A stretch of 64,000 nt of DNA from Cephalopachus bancanus (GCA_027257055.1 JAPVLO010000626.1:310001-374000); one strand, 5' to 3'. Shown: positions 1-12,992, numbered from the stretch's first letter. A program made the numbers and translations. The notes: generated by a model from the sequence alone, not told the origin.

Positions 1-500
1 AGTACCAAACAATGAGGCTTATAACAGCATTCAGTGATCCTCTAGTTGTGCCCTGGTTTGGCATCCCTTTGAGTTCCTTTTTGCTGCTCTGGCTTTGGCC
101 TCAGCTAACTTTCTATTAGGCCCCCTTAAGTCATTGCCATGTAATAACCTGTACCAACTCTATCTGAAGATACCCCCAGTTACTTGCTCTCATACAATAG
201 ACCATCTATTTATACATTACTTCTTTGGGTTCCCATACTCTTTCCAAGGTCATGACTCATGGTTTTGTTTAATAAGACAAGAGCCTAGAGCCCTGTGTGC
301 TTATCTGCCAGCCTGGCATGAGTACTAGGCAGTTTTGGTGCTGACTCCAATGTATCTCTCCTGGACTTCTCTAGGGGTGCCAACAACCTCACATCTCCCT
401 CACCTCAACCCTTCAGCAATGGTTACTATTTCTTAATTTTTACTTCTCTGTACTTGCCACCCCCCAAATATTCACATCTCTGCAGAAGTCATTATCATAA
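1..500. other. Unassigned AT-rich sequence
   Basis: I recognise no gene or repeat here. A 77-codon open frame at 95-328 has no domain, and its composition is what random sequence gives. Confidence 0.4.
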
Positions 501-502
501 CC

Positions 503-735
503 AGGAATAATAATAGTTAACATAATTGAGGTCTAAACCTGTGCCAAGTACTTTACAAGTATTTTGTCAGACCTTCAAATCTAGCCCACAAAATAAGAAT
601 AATTATTTTCTTTTTAAGGGTAAAGAAACTGAGTCTTAGAGATTAACATTTGCCTTGGGTCACATAGATGAAGATGGCAGAGCTAAGATTTAAATCTGGC
701 TCTATCTAATTGCAAAGATGATATGCTCCATTGTC
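503..735 (-). mobile_element. MIR SINE fragment
   Basis: Reading left to right, the sequence follows the antisense MIR order: a 'gtgccaagtac' segment, a 'gtaaagaaactgag' core, a 'gccttgggtcacatag' stretch and a 'ggcagagctaagatt' end. MIR is an ancient tRNA-derived mammalian SINE. Divergence is high, as expected for its age. Confidence 0.8.
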
Positions 736-1084
736 TTCCTTAAGGAGTTTTGAGGACTATTTTCTCCAATCTAGATCCAAGGACACCTGTCTGGCCTTGG
801 GTAGCCTGCACTGATACAGAGGACAGCCCCATCATACTGACCATTTAGAGATTTAGAATCCATTTTTTTAAGTCAATGACTACTAAAAATCTAAGTATTT
901 ATAGTTTGCAGAAAGGAATAGTAAGTGGCCCAAACTCTGTAGATACATTACCTACCCCCTCACACCTACTGAGATATAGCCCACAAAGATAAACTCAGTA
1001 CAAAAACAAGTTAATGTGCAGGGCCTAAGCAAATAATTAGAAATTCATTAATTTATAAAATAAAATTAGATTCTCCACATTATA

Positions 1085-2270
1085 CAGAAGTGAAAATTCC
1101 AAGTCAACAAAAGATCTATAAATCAATCAACAAACGAATACATACTTAAAATTACTACAAGAAAATATAGATAGCTTTGCAATCTAGAGGTAGGAAAAGC
1201 CCTGTTAAACAAAAGCCAGAAAAGCAGAAATGATAAGAAAAAATCAATATATTTGACTACCAGTGAATTAGAAACTTGTATATGGCAAAACATACCATAA
1301 ACAATAAAAGACAACAAAGAGACTGGGGAAATGTATTAGCAATAAATATAACAGCCAGCTCAGCCTGTAATCCCGCGCCTTTGGGAGGCTGAGGTGAGTG
1401 GATTGCCTGAGCCTGCGGGTTCGAGACCCGCCTGGGCAGCGAGACCTCATCTCAACAATAAAATCACAAAATCAGTCAGGCGTGGTAGCGCATGCCTGTA
1501 ATTCCAGCTACTTGGAAGGCTGAGGCGGAAGGATTGCCGGAGCCCAGCAGGTCGAGGCTGCGGTGGCCGGGAGCGGCCACTGCACTCCAGTCTGGGTGAC
1601 AGAGTGAGACTCCAACTCAAAATAAATAAATAAATAAATAAATAAATAAATATAACAGCCATATATTGATATCCAGTATAAAGAACTCTTTCAAATTAAC
1701 CAGAAAAAGACAAGCAACTTAGAAAAAAATGGATAAAAGATAGAAAACTACCATTTACCAAAATATAAAATATTTAAAAATTGATAAGCATGTGACGATA
1801 TATTCATCCTCACTGATAATCAGGGGGAGATAATTTTGTGTGAGATGCCACTTTTCCAACCATAAGATTAGCAAAGTAAAAATTAGACAACATCAAATGT
1901 TGACTGGGTTGTGGGGAAATAGGTCCCTCTGCTTGTGGGAGCAAACTGACTCAATCATTCTGGACAGCACTCTACCAAGATCTGTTGAAACTGAAAATGT
2001 GCATCTACTCTGAAGCAGCAGTTCACCTTCCAAGCATCACCTACAGAGAAACACCTGCACACATCCACAAGAAGATGTAGACAAGGATACAGCATCTCTT
2101 GTAATATCCAAAAAAAACCAAATGAAAAAACCAAATTACTATCACTGAATATAGTATGTCAATAAAAAGTGGTATATACACATGATGGGATACTATAGAG
2201 CAGTGACAAACATGAACTTTTGTGTATATATCCATACAAAGAAAGAGACAGAAATCTCAAAAATTCATTG
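1085..2270 (+). mobile_element. Old L1 (L1M-type) ORF2 3' portion, split by an Alu
   Basis: Degraded L1 ORF2 text is readable on both sides of the Alu at 1357-1644: 'tggcaaaacataccataaac' before it, and 'ttgactgggttgtggggaaa' with later ORF2-like text after it. The frame is full of stops and indels. It is a dead 5'-truncated copy, probably of an L1MC/L1ME-type family. Confidence 0.75.
1341..1660 (+). mobile_element. Strepsirrhine-type Alu with 16-bp TSD
   Basis: The dimeric Alu body spans about 1357-1644 and ends in an (AAAT)n tail. A perfect 16-base TSD, 'aataaatataacagcc', lies at 1341-1356 and 1645-1660. The 5' end is slightly truncated, starting at 'agctcagcctg'. The left arm has the lineage-specific palindromic B-box region at 1415-1431, and the right arm has 'ggccgggagcggccac'. 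It interrupts the old L1. Confidence 0.93.
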
Positions 2271-2314
2271 TTGAGTGAAAAATAGAACAATCTTTAAGAA
2301 AACGATTTATGAAA

Positions 2315-3612
2315 GTTAACTGAAAATGGATCATAGGCCCAAATGTAAAATGCAGAACTATAAAAACTATAAAACTGTTAAAAAATAACATAGAAATTCT
2401 GATGACCTTGGGTATGTGAGTATGGTGATGACTTTTAGATAAAACAAATTGAGCTTAATTAAAATGTAAAATTTGTGCTCTGAGAAAGGTACTGTCAAGA
2501 GAATGAGAAAACAAGCCACAAAAGTGGGAGAAATTTTTGCAAAAGACATAACTGATAAAGGACTGTTATCCAAAATTTACAAAGAACTCTTAAAACTCAA
2601 CTAAACAATAAGGAAACAACAGCCTGATTTTAAAATGGGCAAAAGATCTGAACAGACACCTCACCAAAGAAGATAAAAAAAAAAATGCTTAACATCATAT
2701 ATCATTAAAGGAGTGCAAATTAAAACAACGAGATACCACTACACACCTATCGGAATGGCCAAAATCCAACATGCTGACAACACCAAATACTGGTGAGGAT
2801 GTGGAGCAACAGGAACTCTCATTCACTGCTTGTGGGAATGCAAATAAGACAGCCACTTTGGAAGACAGTTTGGGAACTTCTTAAAAAATGAAACATCCTC
2901 TTACCATACAATTCAGCAATCACACTACTTGGTATTTACCCAAAAGAGTTGAAAACTTACGTCCACACAAAAACCTTCACACAGATGTTCATAGCAGCTT
3001 TATTCATACTTGCCAAAGCTTGGAAGCAACCAAGATGTCCTTCAGTAGTGAATGAATAAATAAACCCTGGTACAGCCAGAGAATGTAATACTGTTTGGTG
3101 CTAAAAAGAAATGAGCTATTAAGTCATAAAAAGACATGGAGGAACCTGAAATGAATATTACTAAGTGAAAGAAGCAAACCGGAAAAGGCTACCACACTGT
3201 TTGATTGCAACTATATGACATTCTGGAAAAGGCAAAACTATGAAGACAGCCAAAATATCATTGACTGTCAGAGATTGGGAGGAAAGAGGGATAAATAGGT
3301 GGAGCATGGAGGGTCTTTAAGGCAGTGAAACTACCTTGTATACTGTAATGGTGGCTACATATTATATATTTGACAAAATCCATAGAAAGTACAACACAAG
3401 AGTCAGCCCTAATGTAAACTATGGACTCCAAGTGATAATGACATGTCAGTATAGGTTTTGTCAACTGTAACAAATGTGCCAGTCTGGTGGGAGAGTTGAT
3501 AATAGGGAGGTTGGAGGCAGGAGCAACTGGTATGTGGGAAATCTCTGCATGTTCCACTCAATTTTGCTGTGAACTTAAAACTGCTATAAAAAGTAAAGTT
3601 TATTAAAAGCAA
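2315..3612 (+). mobile_element. Old L1 (L1MB-like) ORF2 end and 3' UTR
   Basis: ORF2 C-terminal text runs from a 'ggatcataggcccaaatg' region through 'actggtgaggatgtggagca' and 'ttcatagcagctttattcat', then into a 3' UTR ending near 'aaaactgctataaaaagtaa'. Stops and indels break every frame. It abuts another old L1 on its left and may be a separate insertion. Confidence 0.85.
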
Positions 3613-3654
3613 AAAGGAAAACCTCACACACAGAAAACAAATCTATATCTTTAA

Positions 3655-4735
3655 TATGGCTACCCAGAAACATGTATTAAACCTCTGCTGTGTCAGGCTC
3701 AGTTCTAGGTGCTGGGGGTATGGCAGTAAGCAAAACTACAAGATTCTAACCGGGTCCTATATTCATGAGGTTTATATTCTAGTAAGGAAAAGCAGAATAT
3801 AAACAAATCAGCACACAAAAACATGTCCAGCAGCAATAAACGCTGTGATAAAAACAAAACAGGATGATATGTTCCAATGTGACTGGGGAGGATTTGGATT
3901 AGGTGGTCAGAGAAGGCCTGAAACTTGAAAAATAAAAAGATGGAGGCTGAAGAGCCGAGGACAGAGACCATTCAGGGGGACTGGCTAGCTGAGGGCCTGT
4001 CTGGTGAGAAGCAGCTTCATTTCTTAGAAGAGCAAAAAGACTGTGTGTCTGGAGCTCAGAGAGGCAGGGGAAGAGAAAAGGCAATGAAGACAGAGAAATA
4101 GGCAGAAACCAGATCACACAGGGCCGTGGTGGGCCATAAAGGAAATGAGAAGACATAAAAGGGCTCAAGAGGAACAAGAGTAGGAGCTACCAGACCAGTT
4201 AGGAGGCTATTGGCAAATGTCCCAGTGAGGAGATGGTGACTTGGTCTAAGATGGCAGTGGTGGGATGTAGAGATGTGGGAGGACTGGAAATCTGTCTTAG
4301 AGATAAAGTCAAAAGAATTGGCCAGATATGTTGGCTCACGCCTGTAATCCCAGCACTTTGGGAGGCAGAGGAGAGAGGATTGTCTGAGCCTAGGGGTTCG
4401 AGACCAGCCCGGGTAACTTGGAGAGACGTCATCTCTACAATACATCAAAAAATTAGCCTAGCATGGTGGTGCATGCCTGTAGGTCCAGCTACTTGCAAGG
4501 TTGAGGCAGAATGATCTTCTAGGCCCGGGAGGTCGAGGCTGTGGTGGCCATGAGTGTGCCACTGCACTCCAGCCAGGGCGACAGAGTGACACTCCGACTT
4601 CAAAAATAAAAATTAAAAAGTCAACAGGATTGCTGATAACTTCAGGTACATCTCCATAAAAAGCACTGAAATGGTCTGAAAATATAATAGCAGCTACATC
4701 TTTGAGTCGGGATCAGAGTGAGACAAGTAAGGCAC
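3655..4735 (-). mobile_element. L2 LINE 3' region (antisense), split by an Alu
   Basis: The text follows the reverse complement of the L2 3' end: 'ttctaggtgctgggggtatg', then 'ggtggtcagagaaggcctga', then 'aaccagatcacacagggccg'. The Alu at 4321-4617 interrupts it, and L2 resumes at 'aacaggattgctgataac'. Open frames of 92-130 codons here are remnants or chance. Confidence 0.75.
4305..4633 (+). mobile_element. Alu, intermediate-age primate copy
   Basis: The dimeric body spans about 4321-4617. Imperfect 16-base TSDs, 'aaagtcaaaagaattg' (4305-4320) and 'aaagtcaacaggattg' (4618-4633), differ at two positions, consistent with some age. The 'ctacaatacatcaaaaaatt' linker is shared with the other lineage-type Alus in the window. 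Confidence 0.9.
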
Positions 4736-4737
4736 TC

Positions 4738-5627
4738 GACATGGGCACAATTTTTTTTTTAATTATAAAGATGTGGGGCACAATTCAGGGTTAGGTATAC
4801 AAACACTGTTGATGCAGGTACCCTTGCTGATAAGGTGTGCTCCTCCCTCCCCTAGCAGTTTCCCTCAACTGCCAATCCCACCCCACCTCTCCTGACAGTT
4901 TCCCATTACTACCAAATGCTTTCTTTTAGTATTATAATGGCTCAAGGTCCGCTTATGAGTGAAAACATATGGTACTCTGTTCTTTGTTTCTGTGATAGAT
5001 CACTGAGTATGATCGACCCTAAATCCATCCAAGTTGCTGCAAAGTCCATATGTTTGTCCTTCTTTATGGCTGCATAATATTCCATTGTGTATATGTACCA
5101 CATTTTTAAAATCCAGTCCAGCTTCTATTGGCAGCATGGTTGGGTCCATGTTTTTGCTATTGTGAATAGAGCAGCAACAAACATGCATGTGCAGGTATCT
5201 TTTTTGTAGAATGATTTTTGTAGAATGATTGGGTATATTCCCAATAGGGGAATTGCTGGGTCATATGAAGGTCAATTTCTAGTTCTTCCGGAAACCACCA
5301 CACTGTCTTCCAAAGAGGTTGCACTAGTTTGCATCCCCACCAGCAGTGTAGAAGCATTCCTGTTTCTCCGCATCCTCACCAGCATCTGTTGTTGTTTGTT
5401 TTTTTAATAATGGCCATTCTTACTGGGGTTAGGTGGTATCTCAGGGTGGTTTTGATTTGCATTTCTCTGATGATGAGTGAGGCTGAGCACTTTTTCATGT
5501 GTCTGTTGGCTGCCTGTATATCTTCTTTTGAGAAGTGTCTATTCATGTCTTTTGCCCACTTTTTAAAGGGGCTGTTTGTTTTTTTCCTTTCAGCGCATTT
5601 GAGTTCCTTGTAGAGACATGGGCACAA
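4738..5627 (-). mobile_element. Young lineage-specific L1, 5'-truncated
   Basis: The body spans 4751-5614 and is flanked by a perfect 13-base TSD 'gacatgggcacaa' at 4738-4750 and 5615-5627. A T-run at the left is the antisense tail, followed by the 3' UTR and the C-terminal part of ORF2 (endonuclease/reverse transcriptase protein). A 14-15 base internal duplication lies near 5204-5233. The copy is inactive because about 85% of the element is missing. Confidence 0.93.
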
Positions 5628-5894
5628 AATATTATCAAGATAGATAATATTTTAATGCATTATTATTTTAAAATAAAAATCAATGCAAAAATTCATGGCA
5701 AACAAAATATCAAAATTTTAAACGAAGACAGGATAAGTACCACTGATTTTTCTTTTGCTTCAAGCTCCAATGTGATTTGGCACAGAACAGTTGCTTATTC
5801 TGTCTTTATTTAGAATTTTGATATTTTGTTCATCAAAGACTTTCTACACCAATTTTGATTTTTAAAAATATTACATTAAAATACTGTGCATGTT

Positions 5895-6335
5895 TTTTAT
5901 TTTTTTTTTTGTTGGCGCATAATATACATAGTTTTGGAGTATGTGTGATCATTTAATACATTCATATAATTGTAAAGATCAAATCAGTGTACTTCGGATA
6001 TCCATCACCTTAAAAATGTGTCTTTTCTTTCTGCTAGAAACATTCTAATTCTTCCCTTCCAGTCATTTTGAAATGTACAATATATTTGTAAACTGTAGTC
6101 ACCCCACTGATCCATTGAACAGTAGGTCTTATTTTTTCTATCAAACTATATATTTGTACCCATTAATCAACTTTTTTCCTTCCCCCCCAATCCCCTTCCC
6201 AGCCCCTGGCAACCACTATTCTACTCTCTATATCTCCATCAGATCCACTTTTTTTAGCTCCCACATATGAATGAGAATATGCAATACTTGTCTTGCCATG
6301 CCTAGGTTATTTCGCTTAACATAACGACCGCCAAA
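5895..6335 (-). mobile_element. Old L1 3' UTR fragment
   Basis: The antisense L1M 3' end starts after a T-run, continues through 'agcccctggcaaccactatt' and ends near 'agctcccacatatgaatgag', the start of the conserved ORF2/3' UTR junction. It carries no usable coding sequence. Confidence 0.8.
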
Positions 6336-6575
6336 AATACTTTGTATCTTGATTCTTGAGTGTTTTGTGCTTTTAAAAATTTTGTGCCTGAGGTGAGTCC
6401 TTCTCTCACCTTTACCCTAGTCCTGGCCCTGCTGGAGCCACAGGGACAGGACATGGATGGACGAGGTCGTCCAAGAAACTTTATTTGTAATGTTCTAACT
6501 TTTAGGAGATTATGCTCATATATTACTCAAGTAATCTTTAAATATATACATAAATGAAAGACAAGACTCAAATAT
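6336..6575. other. Unassigned short stretch
   Basis: I see nothing recognisable between the L1 fragment and the LTR-like segment to the right. Confidence 0.3.
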
Positions 6576-7062
6576 GTCAAATGTCACCAGAGTTTATTGC
6601 AGGTAGAAAGGAGTAGAGAAGGTGGTTCTTGGCATCACTGTACTTTCTGGGAGTATAGTGGCTTGCAGTATGCGACCCAGATCTCCCCTTCAGGACAAGG
6701 CGCTTGTTCTCCCAGCTGCTGGGAGCGTTGGCTGCTCACGACTCACAGAAGAGTCCCTCTCTAGGCCTTTCTACTAAAGGGAGCAGCCTTATCCAAAGCT
6801 ACTTTCCTTCCCCTGGGACAGCCCTCATGTAATCACTAGTCAATATAGGGATCCAACTTTCTTTGGTCTGTCCCGTTTTCCTTCATTTGAGACATTTCTG
6901 AGGGGCCAGCCTAACTCCGGAACTGAAGCCTCTGTTACAACTACACTGCAGCAGCTTGTCCCTCTACCTAACACTGCCTTGCCATTCCTCACACCCCTCA
7001 ATAAGCCTCCTGCACACAAATCTTCATCTCAGTGTCTGGTTTCAGGGAACCCATCTAAGATA
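6576..7062 (+). mobile_element. Probable ancient solo LTR
   Basis: The 3' end has an LTR-like arrangement: 'ctcaataagcctcctgcaca' as a degenerate polyadenylation signal context, then 'catctcagtgtctggtttca' and a terminal 'aacccatctaagata'. The middle ('cccagctgctgggagcgttg') also reads like LTR text. Family unknown; ERVL class is a guess. Confidence 0.45.
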
Positions 7063-8470
7063 GTTTCCAAAGTTACCAAAATACAAAAACATAAGGGAAC
7101 TTATGCCCTCCAAGCAGGAATGATTGGAATTATTTTTACATTGAGAGCAAAGATTTTCAGAAGGGATTTAAGCAGTGTTAAGACTAAATAAAAGGCAGTG
7201 TTGCTCCATCTCATTCAGTGAGAACTACGGTGAAAACAGGGTGAAACAGAAGATCTGCTATCAGTGGCTTTTACTACAGAGGGCAACTGTGGAGCCCATT
7301 TGACATGACCTAGAATGGAGGGCCCGTCTCTGAGTGCAGGTCTCTGAGTGCAGAGCTTGCAGGAGGGAAACTCATTTGCCCACAATTATAGAAAAGGAGT
7401 TGGAAAGGGGTCAGCACTGTTCTATTTGATTTGAGAGACAGATTATCTTTTTAGCAGGAACAGCTGCCAATGTTAATTTCCAGTTAAATTAGATAACCTG
7501 CCTCAGTTGACCATCTGTCAAAGAGAACCTCAAAACTGTTTAGAGACTGTGATACAAATCAAACCATGATACAACACACTCTCTGTATACTAAAAAGATT
7601 TCCAAGTTCCAGCTCACATGTTTCAAATGATACTTGATACCAAAAGATCTGTAAGTTCATTGTCGTGAGTTTCACCTATAATATTACTATTATGTACTTT
7701 CATAAAGAGCCTTTGATTCAAGGATCTCTAAGAGCTTTACAGTACTTGATTAATTAGACCTTATACAGCCCAGCGAAGTTATCATTGTCTTAATATGAGG
7801 GTGTGTAATTACCAAGTAGAAAGGTGAAGTGGCTTATTGTATGTCTCAGCAACAAGTCAAAAGCTCAGAACAAAACTCAAGAGACAAAAGATCAAGACTT
7901 ACACAAAAATCACTAGGTTTGGGGAAAACAAATCCTTAAGCATGATTTCAGATGTTATCCTGTCTCACTGATTTTATACCATTTCCCTCAGAAACATCCA
8001 GTTACTTTACTAGAGTTATGTTAAAATGGAGGTGGAGATTAGACGGTAAAGATTACAGGCAAAAGAGTAGGAGAGTTTTCTCCTGTCAGGAATTCCCTCT
8101 CCAAACAGATCCCTGGGGAGAACCCATCCCATGTGGTTTCACGCCTACAAGAGGACATGTGCCCCAGACTGGGTTAAAAGACCCCTTCCACTTGGCCATA
8201 GTTGAGTCATAGATGGCCACATGTAATCAATCAGGTAAAGTGACATTCCCTCTGGAATTTTGCTGTCACAGCAATGGCGGGAAGGTGCTCTCTCTGCTGG
8301 AGCTGCCTCTCTGGTAGGATATGAGGGTGGGGCTGGTAGTGGTCAGCCACGAAGCCTCCCACATGGAGGAAGACAGTCAGAAAAGATGGAAAGGAAGATA
8401 GGGTAAGACCTGACGACATCTCTTCAGTTCCTGTGTCCCGGGGATTCTCTACCTCTGGACTAATTAGTAT
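7063..8470. other. Unassigned sequence
   Basis: No gene is recognised. There is a perfect 14-base tandem duplication at 7326-7353. The 7670-7870 part could be a very old, unnamed repeat. An 86-codon frame at 7952-8212 has no domain. Confidence 0.35.
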
Positions 8471-8471
8471 T

Positions 8472-8546
8472 CTAGATAGATGATAGATAGATAGGAGATA
8501 GATGATAGGTAGGTAGGTAGGTAGATAGATAGATAGATAGATAGAT
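8472..8546 (+). repeat. (TAGA)n/(TAGG)n microsatellite
   Basis: Interrupted tetranucleotide runs change from GATA-type to a block of four 'taggtagg' units and back. The pattern suggests point mutation followed by local expansion. Confidence 0.95.
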
Positions 8547-8549
8547 TTG

Positions 8550-9950
8550 AATGGATAGATAACCAACAGAGTGACATGGCAATTACTTTAAATTGAAAAC
8601 ATCTGAATAAACAGCAGCCACAGAAAGAAACCTTATCTAAACTTAAGCAGAGGCTCTTGAAAACACAGCTGCTGTTAACTCCCCCCTAAGAAAGTTTCCT
8701 GTTTGGGAGATTACTGACCTGTAGCACCAGAGGTATGTATTCAGCTGCCATAAATTCCTCTCTCCCACCCCTAGCGCAGTGGAGAACCAAGGGATGGGCG
8801 AGGCTCCAACTAGAAGAAGACTTACCAGTTAGCATTGGGATGGGAAAAAACCTACTAGAGCCTTCCATCTTTTCTCATTTAAGCCCTAAAACCCCTCCTT
8901 TTGTCAAGCTGGTATATAAACTATTACTCCTGGCTGTTCAGCAAGGCAACTCTTATTGCGTGTTCCTGCATGCATGTGAAATACACTTTCTCTTGTGAAT
9001 ATAACTTCTCAATTAATTCATAGGCCCTCACTACTTGGACAAAAATTGGTAAAAATAATTTTCTCCCACAATATTGGCTGCAAGCAGTCCTTTTATATAT
9101 TATATATGTGTACATCTATAATACATATGTGAGATATATATACACACACATATTTAAAGCTAGCTTGAATTCAACTTCTCTTATAACTAATAATAGTAAG
9201 AAGACTTCTAGGTTATTGGCCTATCATGAGTCCCCTTGGATATACTGGATTAGGATGAAGGTAATGAAATGTCTTCCTTCCTCTGGCAGCCAATTCTATC
9301 ACACCACTCAAATCTCTGAGAACAATCATATCAACCACTAAGTTCAGTATTCATGCACAATTTTTAAGAGAAAATTTTTTAAGAAAAAATGAAAGGTTTT
9401 ACCTCTATATGCATTTACCCTCATTAAAGAATCCCTAATACTTGTTCAGCTCATAAGAATACAAAGAAGCTGAGTGGGTCTGAAACGTCTTAAGGTAGGG
9501 GAGAAGGGAGAACAGAGGAGAAGCTGGTCAGAGTGAGGAGGTGGCCCTTTACAAAGCCAGCAGGGGAAGACACAGACCAAGGCTCTCAGCAGAGAGTCCT
9601 AATAGTGCCACATTTCTAATAGTGCCACACTATGAATACATGAATACGGTAGGGGGTTCTGTTGACGAAAAACAAAGAAAAAGAAAAAAAAAGCTTAGTC
9701 AAGTATCTTCAGTTTCAAAAAAATGGATGCATTCACAAGTCAAAGGATTTAGAAACTAGAAAGTATAAATCAAGTGAATGTCATGGTCTTTGGTTCTTTA
9801 AGGAACTGGGTCAACATTCTACAACTCTGATTTCACTTATAAACATGAAGGGAAATTCAGATTAGTACTGTGAACCACCAGCTCACATTCCAACAGAATT
9901 CAGTACTCATTAATATATTAAAACACACACGACTTAACACCTTCAAGAGG
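8550..9950. other. Unassigned sequence with an AT-dinucleotide patch
   Basis: No gene is recognised. An AT/CA-rich patch lies at 9090-9155, and a 15-16 base near-duplication with 'aatagtgccac' occurs at about 9600-9630. Short open frames are unremarkable. Confidence 0.35.
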
Positions 9951-9957
9951 GCAGGGG

Positions 9958-10020
9958 TTTTTTTCAGTTTTATTTTTTATTTTAAAGATGTGGGGTACAA
10001 TTCAGGGTTAGGTATGCAAA
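9958..10020 (-). mobile_element. Very short L1 3' end (lineage-specific family)
   Basis: A T-rich tail is followed by 'aaagatgtggggtacaattc' and 'agggttaggtatgcaaa'. This is the same terminal 3' UTR text as the young L1s at 4751, 39515 and 45118. Only about 60 bases were copied. No clear TSD could be found. Confidence 0.75.
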
Positions 10021-10251
10021 TATTCATTATGCACACTTTTTATGCTAATGAGGACCACGGTTTAAGGTTCAACAAGTGAATACCAAGGAATGGCCTAAAT
10101 TTGGGGTTAGAAGAAACTGGAATTTCATCGCAATAAACATTGTTTAGTGCAAGCCTTGGAAATCTGTAAAAATAAAAAATATTTTTATTGTCACTATCTT
10201 TCATTGTAATTGAATTTAACATCTATTGATTATACGTATTAGGCAGATTTT

Positions 10252-10625
10252 GCTACCTCGTTGTTGTAAGGAATAACCTCAAAATCCTAGTAGCTTACAA
10301 CAACAAAGGGTATGTCTTACTCCGAATTTTATGTCTGCCATGGGTTGACTCCAGCTCCCTGGTTTAATTTTAGGACCCAAGATTAAGAAGCAGTCCCGAT
10401 CTGGGACAGGTCACAAAGAGTAAGAGAGCTGGCAAGTGCACAGAAAGCTTCTGCTCAGATTTCATTGGCCAAAACAAGTCATACCATCAAGACTGACAAT
10501 GGGATGGGGAAATAGAGTCCTCATTAGAGAGCCATGACAAGTTTACCTGGCAACAGGTGAAGAAATATAATTCTCTTATAGGAATGGCAGAATTGAATTA
10601 TTGAGAACAATGATATATTAATCCA
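10252..10625 (-). mobile_element. MLT1-type MaLR LTR (antisense)
   Basis: The order 'cctagtagcttacaacaaca', then 'gccatgggttgactccagct', then 'ggccaaaacaagtcatacca' matches an antisense MLT1 LTR, part of the ERVL-MaLR group. It is heavily diverged, and no internal sequence is attached. Confidence 0.65.
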
Positions 10626-10737
10626 CAGTGAATAAAAATGAAGCCCATTTGGCAGGCATTTCTAATATCCCCACTCACTAAAACATGCACAATAAAAGGT
10701 ATCTCATCCCTCTAGGAGAAATGAAAACAATGGGATC

Positions 10738-10795
10738 AAAGTAGGGGAAGAAGGAGGAAGAGGAAGAGAAGGAGGTGGTAGAAGAGGAGACAATG
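10738..10795 (+). repeat. Purine-rich (GGA/GAA) low-complexity run
   Basis: This is a near-continuous purine tract of gga, gaa and gag units on the + strand. Confidence 0.85.
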
Positions 10796-11309
10796 ACTAA
10801 AAATAATAATAATTAGAGACTTCCATGTTCCAGCTACTCTGTGATAAGTTCTCTACAAATAGTTTCTCTGTAAAATAAAAATAAAAACTCTTACCCTGAC
10901 AAGGTCCACAGAACTTTGATCACATCCTTACTCCTAGTCTTAAGTACACAATTTATACTGTAGTTATTTTCACTTTATAAATCATAAAGTAATAAAGTCA
11001 TAATAAATTCTAAAAGGTCATTGGTTAAACCTTTAAACTTTCTCACTTATGAGAACAATTGACCCATTCAAGACATTCTGTTCATTGTTTTTTCTTAGAA
11101 AAAGAATAGACATTTTCTTCTTAAAGATTTGTTGAGGTAGAATGACAAACCCTTCCATATTTCAATGTGTTAGCATTGATAAATCTTTTCTTATGGAAAC
11201 CCAAATGTCCCTTGTTCTCAAATAAGCCAATCATCAAAAATTCCCCTGGCAGTATGGGCTTAACTACCGTGATTACATTCACCAAGTATCTGGAGTCACA
11301 CTTATATCT

Positions 11310-11890
11310 ATCTAGACAAGACTGATCTTTCTAAAATACAAGGCTGACCATGTTATTTTGCCACTTAAAACCCTTCAGTGACTCCCCAATGCCTATTCTG
11401 CTTAATAAAGACCAAGTTACTTGTTGAGGTCTACAAGTTCTCCCCCACCAGAATATAAGTTCCTTGAGAACCAGGACTTGTCTATTTTGTTCACTTCTGT
11501 AACCAAAATGCCTAAAACACTGACTGTCACATTGCAGAAACTACATAAACCTTTGCTGAATAATAAGTGAGTGAGCAAATGAATCAATGAATGAGTGTGA
11601 GGTCCTCCATGATCCGTTCCCAATGTTACGTCTTACCCTCTACTAAAACCAAGATTTCCCATGCAAAGGCCTCTATGTGTTTGCTCATGTTCGAGTTCCT
11701 GTCCATATTGCTCTTACCCCCTTGCTGGACCTGGCTAACTCCAATGCATCCTTGAATACCTAGCTCAGACTGTGCCCTCCTCCAGGAAGCCTTCCCTGAA
11801 CATTTTGGCTGGGTCAAGTTCCCCTTTTCTGTGCTTACATAGCACTGTGTGCTTACATCTGTCATAATTCTTATACCTGTAAACAGGTAA
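11310..11890 (+). mobile_element. L2 LINE fragments, 3' region
   Basis: Sense L2 text includes 'cttcagtgactccccaatgc', 'ataagttccttgagaaccag' and 'tcctccaggaagccttccct'. The segments are out of consensus order, so at least two L2 pieces, or one rearranged copy, are present. Confidence 0.7.
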
Positions 11891-11899
11891 GAATGCTTA

Positions 11900-12990
11900 T
11901 AATTTCCAAATAACTCACTGCCTCCCCTACTTGTCTATATTATTCAAAAATATTTATAATAAACTAATGAAATTGCCTAAGTGTAGCTGTCTTTGTTTTG
12001 TGCATTCATTCCATTAAGTGATGTTGGGGCTCTTTCGAGTGTATAATACCTTTGTCTTACATCTTTCACATGATCCCAATACAATGTGTGTCATACCCTA
12101 TATACAATGGACACCCGAGCAGCATTTGGAACTATTGGGGATGCTGTGAAAAATGAAAGAAATAGCATCTACAGAGTCCTAAGTTGCCAAAACGTATCAA
12201 CCTACAAATTGTCACTAGAAAAAAGTATCACCATTCTAGGTGTATCATAACCCTCACTTCTGACACCAGGGAGCGAAAGAAAGTCCTTACCAACATGGCA
12301 GTCTCTATTTTAAATCTTTGTTGCAATCACTCCATACTTAGAGCATTCCTACTATGTTCCAAGTGCTGACGTATCTATTCTTCTTACTTTTTAGTCACCC
12401 ACTTCTCCTTCTGCTCCATTTTCATGGTTTGTATAAAGCACATGTTTCTTGACAGCAGAAAGGGATTGTTTAAGTATCCAGGGGCCCTTTATTTACAGTT
12501 TTGGTAGCTGTTGGGAGTCCAGAGGCTACAAGGAATGGCCAGATGGATTTGATTACGGAAAGGGATTTATAAACAGGAGACAGCTCCGTTGAATCAAAAG
12601 AACTAAAAGAAGTCACATTCACTTAATCATTTTTATAAATGACTGTGAGGTCACTGAAAAGAAAATATAACACTTATAAAGTTATCAATTTAAAGCCTAG
12701 CAAGAGGTCTAGTTTGACCATTGGAGTATTTTCTGACCAAGTACAGGATGAACCCTGGCATAAGACTGGAAGCAGGACACCTCCATTAATCAGACATGGA
12801 AGAAACTAGTTGAGCTGAAATCAACAAAAGGACTTCACCCTGTTCAAACTGACGACTAACAGTGGGCTTTTCTGCAGGAGCAGAGCTTCCTCTGCTATAT
12901 TTCACAGGGTGGCCATTTCCATTCTCTTGGCGTGCCTTTTCAATAGAGGGGGGATTTATAAATTCTATGGAACTTTCCACAAAGTAGAAG
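11900..12990. other. Unassigned sequence
   Basis: No gene is recognised. Open frames of 60-70 codons carry no domain. I see no repeat family with confidence. Confidence 0.35.
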
Positions 12991-12992
12991 TC

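Noticed and set aside
1400..1440. tRNA-like B-box sequence
   Set aside because: It is the internal pol III promoter of an Alu; no cloverleaf can be drawn around it.
8472..8546. Regular short-spaced repeats that could suggest an array
   Set aside because: It is a plain tetranucleotide microsatellite with no spacer structure; nothing CRISPR-like exists in the window.
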